A stretch of DNA of 64,000 bases from an uncultured Candidatus Melainabacteria bacterium (GTDB lineage Bacteria > Cyanobacteriota > Vampirovibrionia > Gastranaerophilales > Gastranaerophilaceae), in NCBI GenBank assembly GCA_934757245.1, contig CAKVLH010000003.1, positions 159,698-223,697 of the forward strand. Reading direction: 5' to 3'. The first letter of the stretch is position 1; each line of letters begins with the position of its first letter. This document shows positions 27,737 through 34,162 of this stretch, one piece after another. Below the pieces are notes generated by a model, which saw only the letters and a program-made list of their open reading frames with translations, was not told the DNA's origin and did no database searches. Both the position numbers and the translations under genes were made by a program.

Positions 27737-28786
27737 ATGTCAAAAGATTCTGCACCAAGGCAAATTTCCGTTGCGGAAATGGCTCCACATGTGCATAGTT
27801 TTAAAATCGGCGAAAACAAAGTTGATAAAATTTCTGCATGGCTTATCAAATGGATTGAAGCAAATTTGGATGCCAGAAGGATAAAACCTTATGATAGGTT
27901 ACCTTCAAAAGCGGATTTAGCTTTTCATACAAGTGTTAGTGTCGGCACTATTCAAAATGTTTTTCGCTATGTGGAGGACGCTGGACTAATAGAATCAAAG
28001 CAAAGGCTTGGAACTTACATAAAAAATCCAGATATTGCGCCAAAATTTGAAAAATTGACTTCCAAACGTGAAATGGCAGTTGAAATTATCAAAAAACATA
28101 TTTTAGAATATGGCTATAAATGTGGCGTTTGCTTGATTTCAACAAGAAAGCTTGCTGAATTAACCGGCATGTCAACAGCCACAGTTAGAATTGCGATTGG
28201 AACGCTTGTCTCAGAAGGGATTATAGAAAAATTTGGAAATACATTTGTTATAAAGAATTTGAATTTTAATATTGATGACATTCAAACGCAAACTCTAGTG
28301 GATAAAATTGCTTATGCGCTTAAAGAATACATTGATGAGAATTTTATAGAAGGTGATAGGTTGCCGACAAATTTGGAACTTGCGAAGATGTTTAAAGTAA
28401 GTGTAAAAACTATTCACGACGCGATTAAGATTTTATCTAAACAAGGACTTTTGCTCTCAAGGCGAGGAAAGTATGGTACTATCGTCAAAAATAGCGCAAA
28501 TCAAACAAAGTTATATCAGTATGAAGAAGTTGAGCTAAAGATTAAGCATTTTATTGCTGAAAAATGTGAGATTGGTGTCAAGTTGCCGTCAATAGGGGAA
28601 TTTTCAGAATTTTTTAATGTTAGTCCAAAAACTGTTAAAAAGGCGCTGGATAATTTGGCGGACGATGGTTATTTAAGGTTTAGTCGGGGCAGATATGGCG
28701 GAACGTTTGTAACAGATATTCCACAAAGTGTCAACGAGGCTTATAAATGGCTGGCTATCAGTTCCGATTATGTTGCAAACACTTGA
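27737..28786 (+). CDS. Protein of four tandem GntR-type winged-helix domains
   Basis: The 349-residue protein consists almost entirely of four winged helix-turn-helix units, at about residues 28-96, 110-174, 187-251 and 262-326. Each has the GntR pattern: a helix, then RLPS/ISTR/RLPT/KLPS, a recognition helix (SVGTIQNV, STATVRIAI, SVKTIHDAI, SPKTVKKAL), L..L...G, and a wing ending GT(Y/F/I)V. No effector-binding or aminotransferase domain follows, which is unusual for GntR proteins. It could be an extended DNA-binding or architectural factor; the target is unknown. It ends 64 bp before the infC start, so the two may be cotranscribed. Confidence 0.85.
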   Translation: MSKDSAPRQISVAEMAPHVHSFKIGENKVDKISAWLIKWIEANLDARRIKPYDRLPSKADLAFHTSVSVGTIQNVFRYVEDAGLIESKQRLGTYIKNPDIAPKFEKLTSKREMAVEIIKKHILEYGYKCGVCLISTRKLAELTGMSTATVRIAIGTLVSEGIIEKFGNTFVIKNLNFNIDDIQTQTLVDKIAYALKEYIDENFIEGDRLPTNLELAKMFKVSVKTIHDAIKILSKQGLLLSRRGKYGTIVKNSANQTKLYQYEEVELKIKHFIAEKCEIGVKLPSIGEFSEFFNVSPKTVKKALDNLADDGYLRFSRGRYGGTFVTDIPQSVNEAYKWLAISSDYVANT

Positions 28787-28838
28787 AAAATGGCTAAATC
28801 ATGGTATTATTAAGAAGAAAAGTATAATTTTAACAAAA

Positions 28839-28853
28839 AGGAGAATAATTATC
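28839..28853 (+). promoter_or_regulatory. infC ribosome-binding site and non-AUG start (ATC, possibly ATT)
   Basis: AGGAG (28839-28843) is followed by ATA-ATT-ATC in the infC frame. ATC at 28851 is 7 bases from the RBS; ATT at 28848 is 4 bases away. There is no suitable ATG, GTG or TTG with an RBS. infC is known in many bacteria to use such codons so that IF-3 can restrain its own synthesis. Confidence 0.8.
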
Positions 28854-29402
28854 GCTAATGAAGAAAGGAGCCAAAGAGGCTCAGGCAAAGATAAACCTCT
28901 AATAAATGAAAGAATTAGAGCAAGAGAAGTTAGATTAATTGATGAAAATGGAAATAATCACGGTATTGTACCGACGTCCCAAGCAATGAAAATGGCGGAA
29001 GAAGCAGAATTAGATTTGGTTGTAATAAGCCCAAACCAAGCTCCTCCGGTTGCTAAGATTTTGAATTATGGAAAATATAAATACGAACTTGAAAAAAAAG
29101 CGAAAGAAGCTAAAAAGAAACAGCATGTTGTTGATGTTAAAGAAGTTAAAGTTCGTTATAAGATTGATACACACGATTATGAAGTAAGATTGAAAAATAT
29201 CAGAAAATTTATATCTCAAGGCAATAAAGTTAAGATTGTTGTTATGTTGAGAGGTCGTGAAATGCAACATTCATCATTGGCAGTAGACTTGGCAAACAGA
29301 TTTATTGGAGATTTGGAAAATGATCCGGTAACAGTAGAAAAGAAACCAATGGTTGAAGGCAGAAACGTAACTGCTTGGTTAGCTCCACAAGGTGATAAAT
29401 AA
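28851..29402 (+). CDS. infC: Translation initiation factor IF-3
   Basis: IF-3 checks start-codon pairing and prevents premature 50S joining. From ATC at 28851 the product is 183 residues: MANEERSQRG..., then PLINERIRAREVRLIDENG (family N-terminus), GIVPTSQAMKMAEEAELDL, APPVAKILNYGKYKYE, the lysine-rich linker EKKAKEAKKKQ, and the C-domain ending in MVEGRNVTAWLAP. A longer frame opening at 28728 overlaps the wHTH gene, lacks an RBS and adds non-family residues, so it was rejected. rpmI and rplT do not follow; a terminator does. Confidence 0.95.
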   Translation: MANEERSQRGSGKDKPLINERIRAREVRLIDENGNNHGIVPTSQAMKMAEEAELDLVVISPNQAPPVAKILNYGKYKYELEKKAKEAKKKQHVVDVKEVKVRYKIDTHDYEVRLKNIRKFISQGNKVKIVVMLRGREMQHSSLAVDLANRFIGDLENDPVTVEKKPMVEGRNVTAWLAPQGDK

Positions 29403-29416
29403 GTAGAATAATGTAA

Positions 29417-29443
29417 AGAAGAAGGGTTCAGCCCTTCTTTTTT
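29417..29443 (+). terminator. Terminator of infC
   Basis: GAAGGG-TTCA-GCCCTTC stem followed by TTTTTT. Confidence 0.9.
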
Positions 29444-29484
29444 ATTATTATTTGAGAAAAAAATAACAAATTTCAAAAAAAGAC

Positions 29485-29512
29485 TTGATTAAAAATATTT
29501 AGCAAGTACAAT
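29485..29512 (+). promoter_or_regulatory. Probable promoter of tRNA-Phe
   Basis: TTGATT and TACAAT are separated by 16 bases. The leader that follows can form two hairpins (CTTACGG...CCGTAAG and CAAGAAGAGC...GCTCTTG) before the tRNA. A second TATAAT box occurs at 29569 without a good -35. Confidence 0.45.
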
Positions 29513-29586
29513 AGTCTTACGGGCTTTTGAAAAAGACCGTAAGCAAGAAGAGCTGGTGCTCTTGATTTTATAATTTGGTATGATAT

Positions 29587-29659
29587 GCCGCAATAGCTCA
29601 GTTGGTAGAGCAAGGGACTGAAAATCCCTGTGTCCTTGGTTCAATTCCGAGTTGCGGCA
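29587..29659 (+). tRNA. tRNA-Phe (anticodon GAA)
   Basis: Acceptor GCCGCAA/TTGCGGC, D-loop AGCTCAGTTGGTAGAGC, anticodon stem GGGACTGAAAATCCC and T-arm GGTTCAATTCC are intact. The 3' CCA is not encoded. Confidence 0.97.
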
Positions 29660-29690
29660 TATTTTTTATTTGTTCAATTATAAAATTAAA

Positions 29691-29726
29691 CCGCAACTCG
29701 GAATTATATCTTATATACGTTTCGCC
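29691..29726. repeat. Inverted fragment of tRNA-Phe 3' end followed by a TATATACGTTTCGCC motif
   Basis: CCGCAACTCGGAATT (29691-29705) is the exact reverse complement of the tRNA 3' segment at 29643-29657. It is followed by TATATACGTTTCGCC (29712-29726), which resembles TATATACCGTTCGGC beside tRNA-Asp (31481-31495). Confidence 0.8.
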
Positions 29727-29768
29727 ACTAATCGCGGACTCAACTCCCTCTAGAAAAATGATACTTAA

Positions 29769-29978
29769 TCATTTTCCCAAAGTTCTTGGCATATTTCGGT
29801 TCATAATTTTGGAACAAAATACAACGCAATCAAGAACTTTTGGGTCTAATTCGTATTTTGTTACTTTGTTTTGAAATATTGGATTTCTTGAATAAACAAA
29901 ACCTTCTTCAAACCTTTTTAAAAGCCAATCTGAATAATATTGAACTGTATCTGTTCTTGAGCCTGTGTTGATTATCAT
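29769..29978 (-). pseudogene. Truncated DUF1848 gene (5' fragment)
   Basis: The 69 codons from the ATG at 29978 (MIINTGSRTDTVQYYSDWLL...) match the start of DUF1848 proteins, including SRTD, the RNP-type segment and LDCVVFCSK near the end. DUF1848 proteins are normally several times longer. The frame stops right after MPRTLGK, and the next sequence toward tRNA-Phe is the repeat region, so the rest has been lost. It lies 50 bp downstream of the cupin gene. Confidence 0.65.
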
Positions 29979-30028
29979 TTTATACTTTTGTTCCTGATTA
30001 AAAAGGGGCAATCTTGCCCCTTTCAATT

Positions 30029-30403
30029 TTAGCACAATTCGGCATCGCCAAGTCCAAATTGCTCTAAACTATTAGATTTTGCTTGAACACAAATATATTC
30101 TAAATCAGTTTTTGCTTCCATTGTTCTTACGGCATTAGGTAGAACTTTTACGCAAGTTCCTTCTTTAACCTCAACAACTTCATTATCTAAATTCATTGAA
30201 CCTTCACCTTTTAAGAAAATATAAACTTCTTCGTTCTGTTTGTGTTTGTGATTAAAAGGCAATTTTACTCCGGCAGGCATTGCGCTAACTGAAATTTCAC
30301 AACTTGTTAATCCTAGCAAATCATGCAAAAACGCTTTACCGTTTTCATAATTTTTGCCTACTTCACTAATTTTTCCGATTTCTTCTTTTTTAAAGTTTGT
30401 CAT
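30029..30403 (-). CDS. Cupin-domain protein
   Basis: The 124-residue single cupin shows LPFNHKHKQNEEVYIFLKG and the second motif GTCVKVLPNAVRTME. His residues in HKHKQNEE fit a metal site of the G(X)5HXH(X)3-4E type, so an enzymatic or sensing role is possible. AAAGGAG precedes the ATG. A palindrome identical in design to the marR operator lies 17 bases upstream, so it is probably under MarR control. The substrate is unknown. Confidence 0.85.
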   Translation of the reverse strand: MTNFKKEEIGKISEVGKNYENGKAFLHDLLGLTSCEISVSAMPAGVKLPFNHKHKQNEEVYIFLKGEGSMNLDNEVVEVKEGTCVKVLPNAVRTMEAKTDLEYICVQAKSNSLEQFGLGDAELC

Positions 30404-30419
30404 AATGTTTTCTCCTTTT

Positions 30420-30433
30420 GTTAGATGTCTAAC
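30420..30433. promoter_or_regulatory. Predicted MarR operator upstream of the cupin gene
   Basis: GTTAGATGTCTAAC is a perfect-arm palindrome apart from the centre and nearly identical to GTTAGATATCTAAC at 30877. It lies in the 48-bp gap between marR and the cupin gene. Confidence 0.75.
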
Positions 30434-30451
30434 TATTACTGTAAAAAATTT

Positions 30452-30862
30452 TTATTTTATTACTTTTCTTAAAAGTTTTTCTATTAATTCCGACTCCTCT
30501 GGAGATAAATTTTTGTATAACATTTCATTCAATTCTTCTGAAATTTTTTCAAAAATTGCTTGAAAATCTTTACCTTTTTGCGTCAAAACTATATTCGTAG
30601 AGCGACTATCTTCATCAGAAGCTTCTCTTTTTAAATATCCTAGTTTTTCTAGTTTATCTACCAAGACCGTAACCGTCGGTTTTGTTCTATGAATGCAATT
30701 TGCAATATCTTTCATCGTCATTTTACCGTTTCTGTAAAGACAAACAAGAATATCACCATGACTTGGTACAAGTCCTTCTGCACCATTATTTTTTAATTCT
30801 TCAATAATAAAACGATTACCTTTTTCATGGATTTTCGATACTAAAGATAGCATTTCTTTCAT
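30452..30862 (-). CDS. MarR-family transcriptional regulator
   Basis: The 136-residue protein has the MarR winged helix: helices around GDILVCLYRNGKMTMKDIA, the recognition helix TKPTVTVLVDKLEKLGYL and the wing KREASDEDSRSTNIVLT (D.R.....LT). The promoter and operator architecture (palindrome exactly between -35 and -10) points to autorepression, with the cupin gene as a second target. The ligand is unknown. A decayed SMR-type transporter remnant lies upstream. Confidence 0.92.
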   Translation of the reverse strand: MKEMLSLVSKIHEKGNRFIIEELKNNGAEGLVPSHGDILVCLYRNGKMTMKDIANCIHRTKPTVTVLVDKLEKLGYLKREASDEDSRSTNIVLTQKGKDFQAIFEKISEELNEMLYKNLSPEESELIEKLLRKVIK

Positions 30863-30870
30863 ATATTTAT

Positions 30871-30898
30871 ATTATAGTTAGATATCTAACTTTGTCAA
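30871..30898 (-). promoter_or_regulatory. marR promoter with overlapping operator
   Basis: On the minus strand TTGACA (30898-30893) and TATAAT (30876-30871) are separated by 16 bases. The palindrome GTTAGATATCTAAC (30890-30877) fills that spacer, so a bound repressor would block the polymerase. Confidence 0.85.
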
Positions 30899-31020
30899 GA
30901 GTTTTTTCTTTTTTTATAAGAACATTACATTTTATAGGCATGGAAGCGGTAACAAACCCCAACAATACTAACCATTTCTCAAATAACTAAATTTTACATA
31001 TTTATAAATCTATCAAGTAG

Positions 31021-31040
31021 GGTGCACACACTTGTGCACC
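31021..31040. repeat. Short palindrome in the gap upstream of marR
   Basis: GGTGCACA and TGTGCACC flank a 4-base loop. No T-run follows. The rest of the 30899-31092 gap shows nothing else. Confidence 0.4.
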
Positions 31041-31092
31041 AATAAAATTATTGTTAATCGGTGTTTGCCTAACCTTTACCAATTCTATATAA

Positions 31093-31236
31093 TTAATGAA
31101 TAAGTTTCAAAATAATTACGTCTAATAGAATTAAAATTACACCAATTAATCTTAATAATCTGGAAGCATCGTAGAAAAAGATTATACCGATGCAGAAAGT
31201 GCCGATTGTTCCCAACTCTGTCTAAATTGCATAAGC
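31093..31236 (-). pseudogene. Remnant of an SMR (SugE/EmrE-type) small multidrug transporter
   Basis: Reading 31236 to 31093 on the minus strand gives AYAI-stop-TELGTIGTFCIGIIFF, then YDASRLLRLIGVILILLDV and IILKLIH-stop. SMR proteins have AYAIWTG.GT.....GI..F and R..GI.LI..G...LKL at these places. The essential Trp codon TGG has become TAG, and the upstream half is no longer readable. The 69-codon ORF in another frame over this region is not a gene. Confidence 0.7.
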
Positions 31237-31326
31237 TTACAACAACTGTTGCTGTTATAAGTAATATGCGTGATAACTCTGGAGTCTTATACAACTCACA
31301 GATTACACATAGAGTTTTTGCATTAA

Positions 31327-31350
31327 AAAAGAGGGTTTAAAACCCTCTTA
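31327..31350 (-). terminator. Terminator of tRNA-Asp
   Basis: On the minus strand AAGAGGGTTTT...ACCCTCTT is followed by TTTT, right after the tRNA. Confidence 0.85.
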
Positions 31351-31353
31351 AAA

Positions 31354-31431
31354 TGGCGGGAACGACGAGGCTCGAACTCGCGACCTCATGCGTGACAGGC
31401 ATGCGCTCTAACCAGACTGAGCTACGCTCCC
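31354..31431 (-). tRNA. tRNA-Asp (anticodon GTC)
   Basis: Acceptor GGGAGCG/CGTTCCC, D-arm AGCTCAGTCTGGTTAGAGC, anticodon stem-loop GCATGCCTGTCACGCATG and T-arm TCGCGAGTTCGAGCCTCGTC are complete, with encoded CCA. Confidence 0.97.
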
Positions 31432-31457
31432 TTGTCTAAACTGTTTGGTTTTCGTTT

Positions 31458-31530
31458 CTCAGTCCGGTTAGAGCTTTATCTATATACCGTTCGGCTCTGC
31501 CTCACTAGGGCCAGACTGAGCTACGCTCCC
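31458..31530. repeat. Partial tRNA-Asp copies in the tRNA-Asp leader
   Basis: The minus-strand segment 31530-31512 (GGGAGCGTAGCTCAGTCTG) repeats the first 19 bases of tRNA-Asp exactly, 99 bp upstream. An inverted near-copy of the D-arm lies at 31458-31474 (CTCAGTCCGGTTAGAGC, one mismatch). Between them is the TATATACCGTTCGGC motif (31481-31495) shared with the tRNA-Phe flank. Confidence 0.85.
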
Positions 31531-31572
31531 ATATTCTTTTGTCAATGTAATCAGTTCGCTGACCACTCCTAT

Positions 31573-31601
31573 AGTATAACTTGCTGATTTTTTTTTTGCA
31601 A
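31573..31601 (-). promoter_or_regulatory. Promoter of tRNA-Asp
   Basis: Minus-strand TTGCAA (31601-31596) and TATACT (31578-31573) are separated by 17 bases. Transcription would begin near 31566, so the tRNA-like fragments are in the leader. Confidence 0.7.
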
Positions 31602-31651
31602 GCACTTTTTTATATTATAATTTAATAATATTCGCATGCTATAATAAATAT

Positions 31652-32224
31652 ATGAAAAAAATAATTTTAACTCTTATTTGTTTATGCAGTATTGTTTTTG
31701 CTTCTGAAATAAATCTTCGCGACTATGATGAATATGATATTCCGGAAGGAACACATATTCCTGTAATATCTTTACAAGAATTCTCAACTGCTTATTGTGA
31801 AGAAGGCGATACAGTCAGTTTTGTTACAACATCTGACATATATCTTTACAACAAAAATATCATTCCGGAAGGAACACGATTAAACGGATTCATTGAAAAA
31901 AAGAATGAACCGATAATTGGTACTAATGCTGCTATGAAAGTTTTTGTTAACAAAATGTATTTAACTGACGGCTATGAAATTCCAATCAAAGCATACATCT
32001 ATACCGCAAACAACAATACTATAGGAGGAACTCTCACTCCTCCTGCTAAATATATTAGAATGCCACACTATCAACGTTGGACAATGTTTAGAGCAATGGG
32101 AACTTTGCAATGCGTACCCGGAGCCCAACGAAAAATGGGTGAACATATAACAATATCTTCCGGTGCAGATTTGATTGTTGTACTAGTTGCACCAATTCAT
32201 ATGACACACACAGTAATAAATTAA
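31652..32224 (+). CDS. Exported hypothetical protein
   Basis: The 190-residue protein starts MKKIILTLICLCSIVFAS, a clear signal peptide with probable cleavage after AS near residue 18. The mature part is beta-rich, with IPEGT twice (IPEGTHIPV, IPEGTRLNGF) followed by INKM-like and EIPIKAYIYTA segments. This pattern is faintly like beta-barrel segments of TrbI/VirB10-type proteins, but the resemblance is too weak to name. It is followed by a strong terminator. The cell location is probably periplasmic. Confidence 0.65.
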   Translation: MKKIILTLICLCSIVFASEINLRDYDEYDIPEGTHIPVISLQEFSTAYCEEGDTVSFVTTSDIYLYNKNIIPEGTRLNGFIEKKNEPIIGTNAAMKVFVNKMYLTDGYEIPIKAYIYTANNNTIGGTLTPPAKYIRMPHYQRWTMFRAMGTLQCVPGAQRKMGEHITISSGADLIVVLVAPIHMTHTVIN

Positions 32225-32226
32225 GC

Positions 32227-32257
32227 AAAAAAAATCCGCTCCAAAGAGCGGATTTTT
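32227..32257. terminator. Bidirectional terminator
   Basis: AAAAATCCGCTC-CAAA-GAGCGGATTTTT lies between convergent genes. Confidence 0.92.
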
Positions 32258-32260
32258 CGA

Positions 32261-32524
32261 TTAACCTCTGATTCCTAATTCTTTAATTAGGCTTCTGTAA
32301 CCTTCAAGATTTCTATCTTTCAAGAATGAAAGAAGTCTTTTTCTCTTACCAACCATCATCAATAGACCACGCTTAGTAGCGAAATCTTTTTTGTTTGATT
32401 TCATGTGTTCAGTAAGTTCTGAAATCTTCTTAGTTAACATTGCGATTTGTACTTCTGCAGAACCTGTATCTTTTGCATTAGCACCAAATTTTTCAATAAT
32501 TTCTTGTTTGTTCTTTAAGTTCAT
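32261..32524 (-). CDS. rpsO: 30S ribosomal protein S15
   Basis: S15 binds 16S rRNA early in 30S assembly. The start at [14 protein letters not shown] gives 88 residues, the family length; a longer frame begins 30 codons upstream and is not family-like. AAAGGA lies upstream. Seen are [34 protein letters not shown] and [14 protein letters not shown], all standard. pnp does not follow. Confidence 0.97.
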   Translation of the reverse strand: MNLKNKQEIIEKFGANAKDTGSAEVQIAMLTKKISELTEHMKSNKKDFATKRGLLMMVGKRKRLLSFLKDRNLEGYRSLIKELGIRG

Positions 32525-32699
32525 TATTGTTTTCCTTTTAATTTTGGTCATTGAGTATTTGTTATCGACTACAAACCCCGCCGAACCGTGTGAGTGACAT
32601 ATTGGCGTAAGCACTCTACATAGCTTAATATAGTATAAACGTCTTAATAAATCAACCCAAATGGTTTAAATTTCGTTACAATAATTGCAGGATTACAAC

Positions 32700-33083
32700 T
32701 TAGTTGTTAAACAAATCTAAACGATTTGAGAAGCAAGAGCTATCATTAACACATTCGCTCTTTAGATAACGAACAATCTTACCTCTTTCTTTAAGCAACA
32801 ACACATAAGGCAAGTTTGGATAAATATAAAATTTCTGATTAAATGTTTTTGCTTCATCAGTTGCAATATTCATTGTTACAAAATTGTATTTTTGACTATA
32901 TTTTTGCCCCATTGCATTAAATGCTTGCATAGGAGCGTTGTAACCCTCTGCCCAAGGTGCATAAATAAAAATTGCCATTGGTTTTGATTGGTTAACGGCT
33001 TCATCGTACTTTAGCGCATTTGCCTTTTGTGAACTTACAAATAGTAGCATTAACAAAAATAAAGATGATAAAAGTTTTTTCAT
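32700..33083 (-). CDS. Exported thioredoxin-fold protein without the CxxC motif
   Basis: The 127-residue protein has a signal peptide (MKKLLSSLFLLMLLFVSSQKANA). A thioredoxin-like core follows: KPMAIFIYAPWAEGYNAPMQAF, FVTMNIATDE and the cis-Pro-like LPYVLLL. Where thioredoxins have WCxxC this protein has WAEGY, so it cannot act as a dithiol oxidoreductase. Two Cys residues occur only near the C-terminus (SECVNDSSCFSN). A structural or binding role is more likely. Confidence 0.65.
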   Translation of the reverse strand: MKKLLSSLFLLMLLFVSSQKANALKYDEAVNQSKPMAIFIYAPWAEGYNAPMQAFNAMGQKYSQKYNFVTMNIATDEAKTFNQKFYIYPNLPYVLLLKERGKIVRYLKSECVNDSSCFSNRLDLFNN

Positions 33084-33100
33084 ATATAAACTCCTTTATT

Positions 33101-33135
33101 AAAAAGGGGCGAATTTGCTTTAGCAAATTCGCCCC
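33101..33135 (-). terminator. Terminator of fabI
   Basis: GGGGCGAATTTGCT and AGCAAATTCGCCCC form a perfect 14-bp stem, with TTTTT following on the minus strand. The thioredoxin-like gene downstream is then transcribed separately. Confidence 0.85.
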
Positions 33136-33146
33136 TCAAACCAAAA

Positions 33147-33950
33147 CTATTCAGCTTGAGAAAGAACATCCATTTCTTCTGCTGAAGCGTAAGCTGAGTG
33201 GCAACCGCAGTCTACGTAAATAACTTCGCCTGTTGTACCGCTTGAAAGTTCAGAAGCCAAGTATAAACCAGCTTTACCAACATCTTCCAATGCTACGTTT
33301 CTCTTCATAGGAGCTCTCATAGCGCCTGCTTTAAGCATTTTAGAGAAACCTGAAATACCCATAGAAGCCAATGTTTTAACAGGGCCTGATGATAAGCAGT
33401 TAACTCTGATACCTTTAGGACCTAAGTCAACAGCCAAGAATCTCATTGCTGATTCTAGAGCAGCTTTAGCAACGCCCATTACGTTGTAGCTTGGAACTGA
33501 AAGAACGGAACCAAGATATGTTAGAGCGAATATTGAGCTTCCTTCGTTCATCAAACGTTCTGCATGACGGCAGATTGTAACTAGAGAGTATGCGCTAACA
33601 CCTAGAGCGATATCCCAACCTTGTTTAGAAGTGTCAACAAATCTACCCATTAAATCTTCTTTTGGAGCGAATGCTACAGCGTGAACAACAAAATCTAATT
33701 TTCCGTAAATTTTTTCACATTCTTTGAATACAGCTTCAACTTCAGCTTCATTTGTAACATCACAGCTCATGATTAATTTTGCATCCATGCCTTCTGCTAT
33801 TGGACGAACTCTTTTTTCCATTGCTTCACCGGCATATGTGAACGCAATATCAGCACCAGCTTCGTGTAATTGTTTTGCAATACCGTAAGCGATACCGTGA
33901 GTGTTAGAAACACCAAAAATTATACCTTTTTTACCCTTCATTAAGTCCAT
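33147..33950 (-). CDS. fabI: Enoyl-ACP reductase FabI
   Basis: FabI reduces enoyl-ACP with NAD(P)H in the last step of fatty acid elongation. The 267-residue protein has the short-chain dehydrogenase glycine motif as GVSNTHGIAYGIAKQL, DVTNEAEVEAVF and the FabI-type Y-x6-K in SYNVMGVAKAALESAM. SSGPVKTLASMGISGF matches the substrate-binding loop. All catalytic residues are intact. AGGAG precedes the ATG. It is monocistronic. Confidence 0.96.
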   Translation of the reverse strand: MDLMKGKKGIIFGVSNTHGIAYGIAKQLHEAGADIAFTYAGEAMEKRVRPIAEGMDAKLIMSCDVTNEAEVEAVFKECEKIYGKLDFVVHAVAFAPKEDLMGRFVDTSKQGWDIALGVSAYSLVTICRHAERLMNEGSSIFALTYLGSVLSVPSYNVMGVAKAALESAMRFLAVDLGPKGIRVNCLSSGPVKTLASMGISGFSKMLKAGAMRAPMKRNVALEDVGKAGLYLASELSSGTTGEVIYVDCGCHSAYASAEEMDVLSQAE

Positions 33951-34012
33951 AATAAAACTCCTCTATTACCTAATCTACATTTTAAGAGTATCAAAAAAAC
34001 AAATATTGCGCA

Positions 34013-34090
34013 ACTACTAAAAGGCGATTCGTAATTTTACGAATCGCCTTTTAGTAGTTAGATAAAAACTATTAACTTAATAGTTTTATC
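34013..34090. repeat. Two adjacent hairpins between divergent fabI and the protease gene
   Basis: ACTACTAAAAGGCGATTCGT and its reverse complement form a 20-bp perfect stem (34013-34058). GATAAAAACTATTA...TAATAGTTTTATC follows at 34061-34090. Since the flanking genes diverge, a terminator role is unexpected. Confidence 0.8.
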
Positions 34091-34162
34091 TAAATTGTAA
34101 CAATTTAAAATTTAATGTAACAAAAACCTAAAGTTTTTGAAATTTATGCCGATATAAGTATT

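Noticed and set aside
28728..28850. Upstream ATG as infC start (224 residues)
   Set aside because: No RBS, overlap with the preceding gene, and extra residues not like IF-3.
31085..31294. 69-codon minus-strand ORF near tRNA-Asp
   Set aside because: A different frame of the same strand reads as an SMR transporter tail, so this frame is not the gene.
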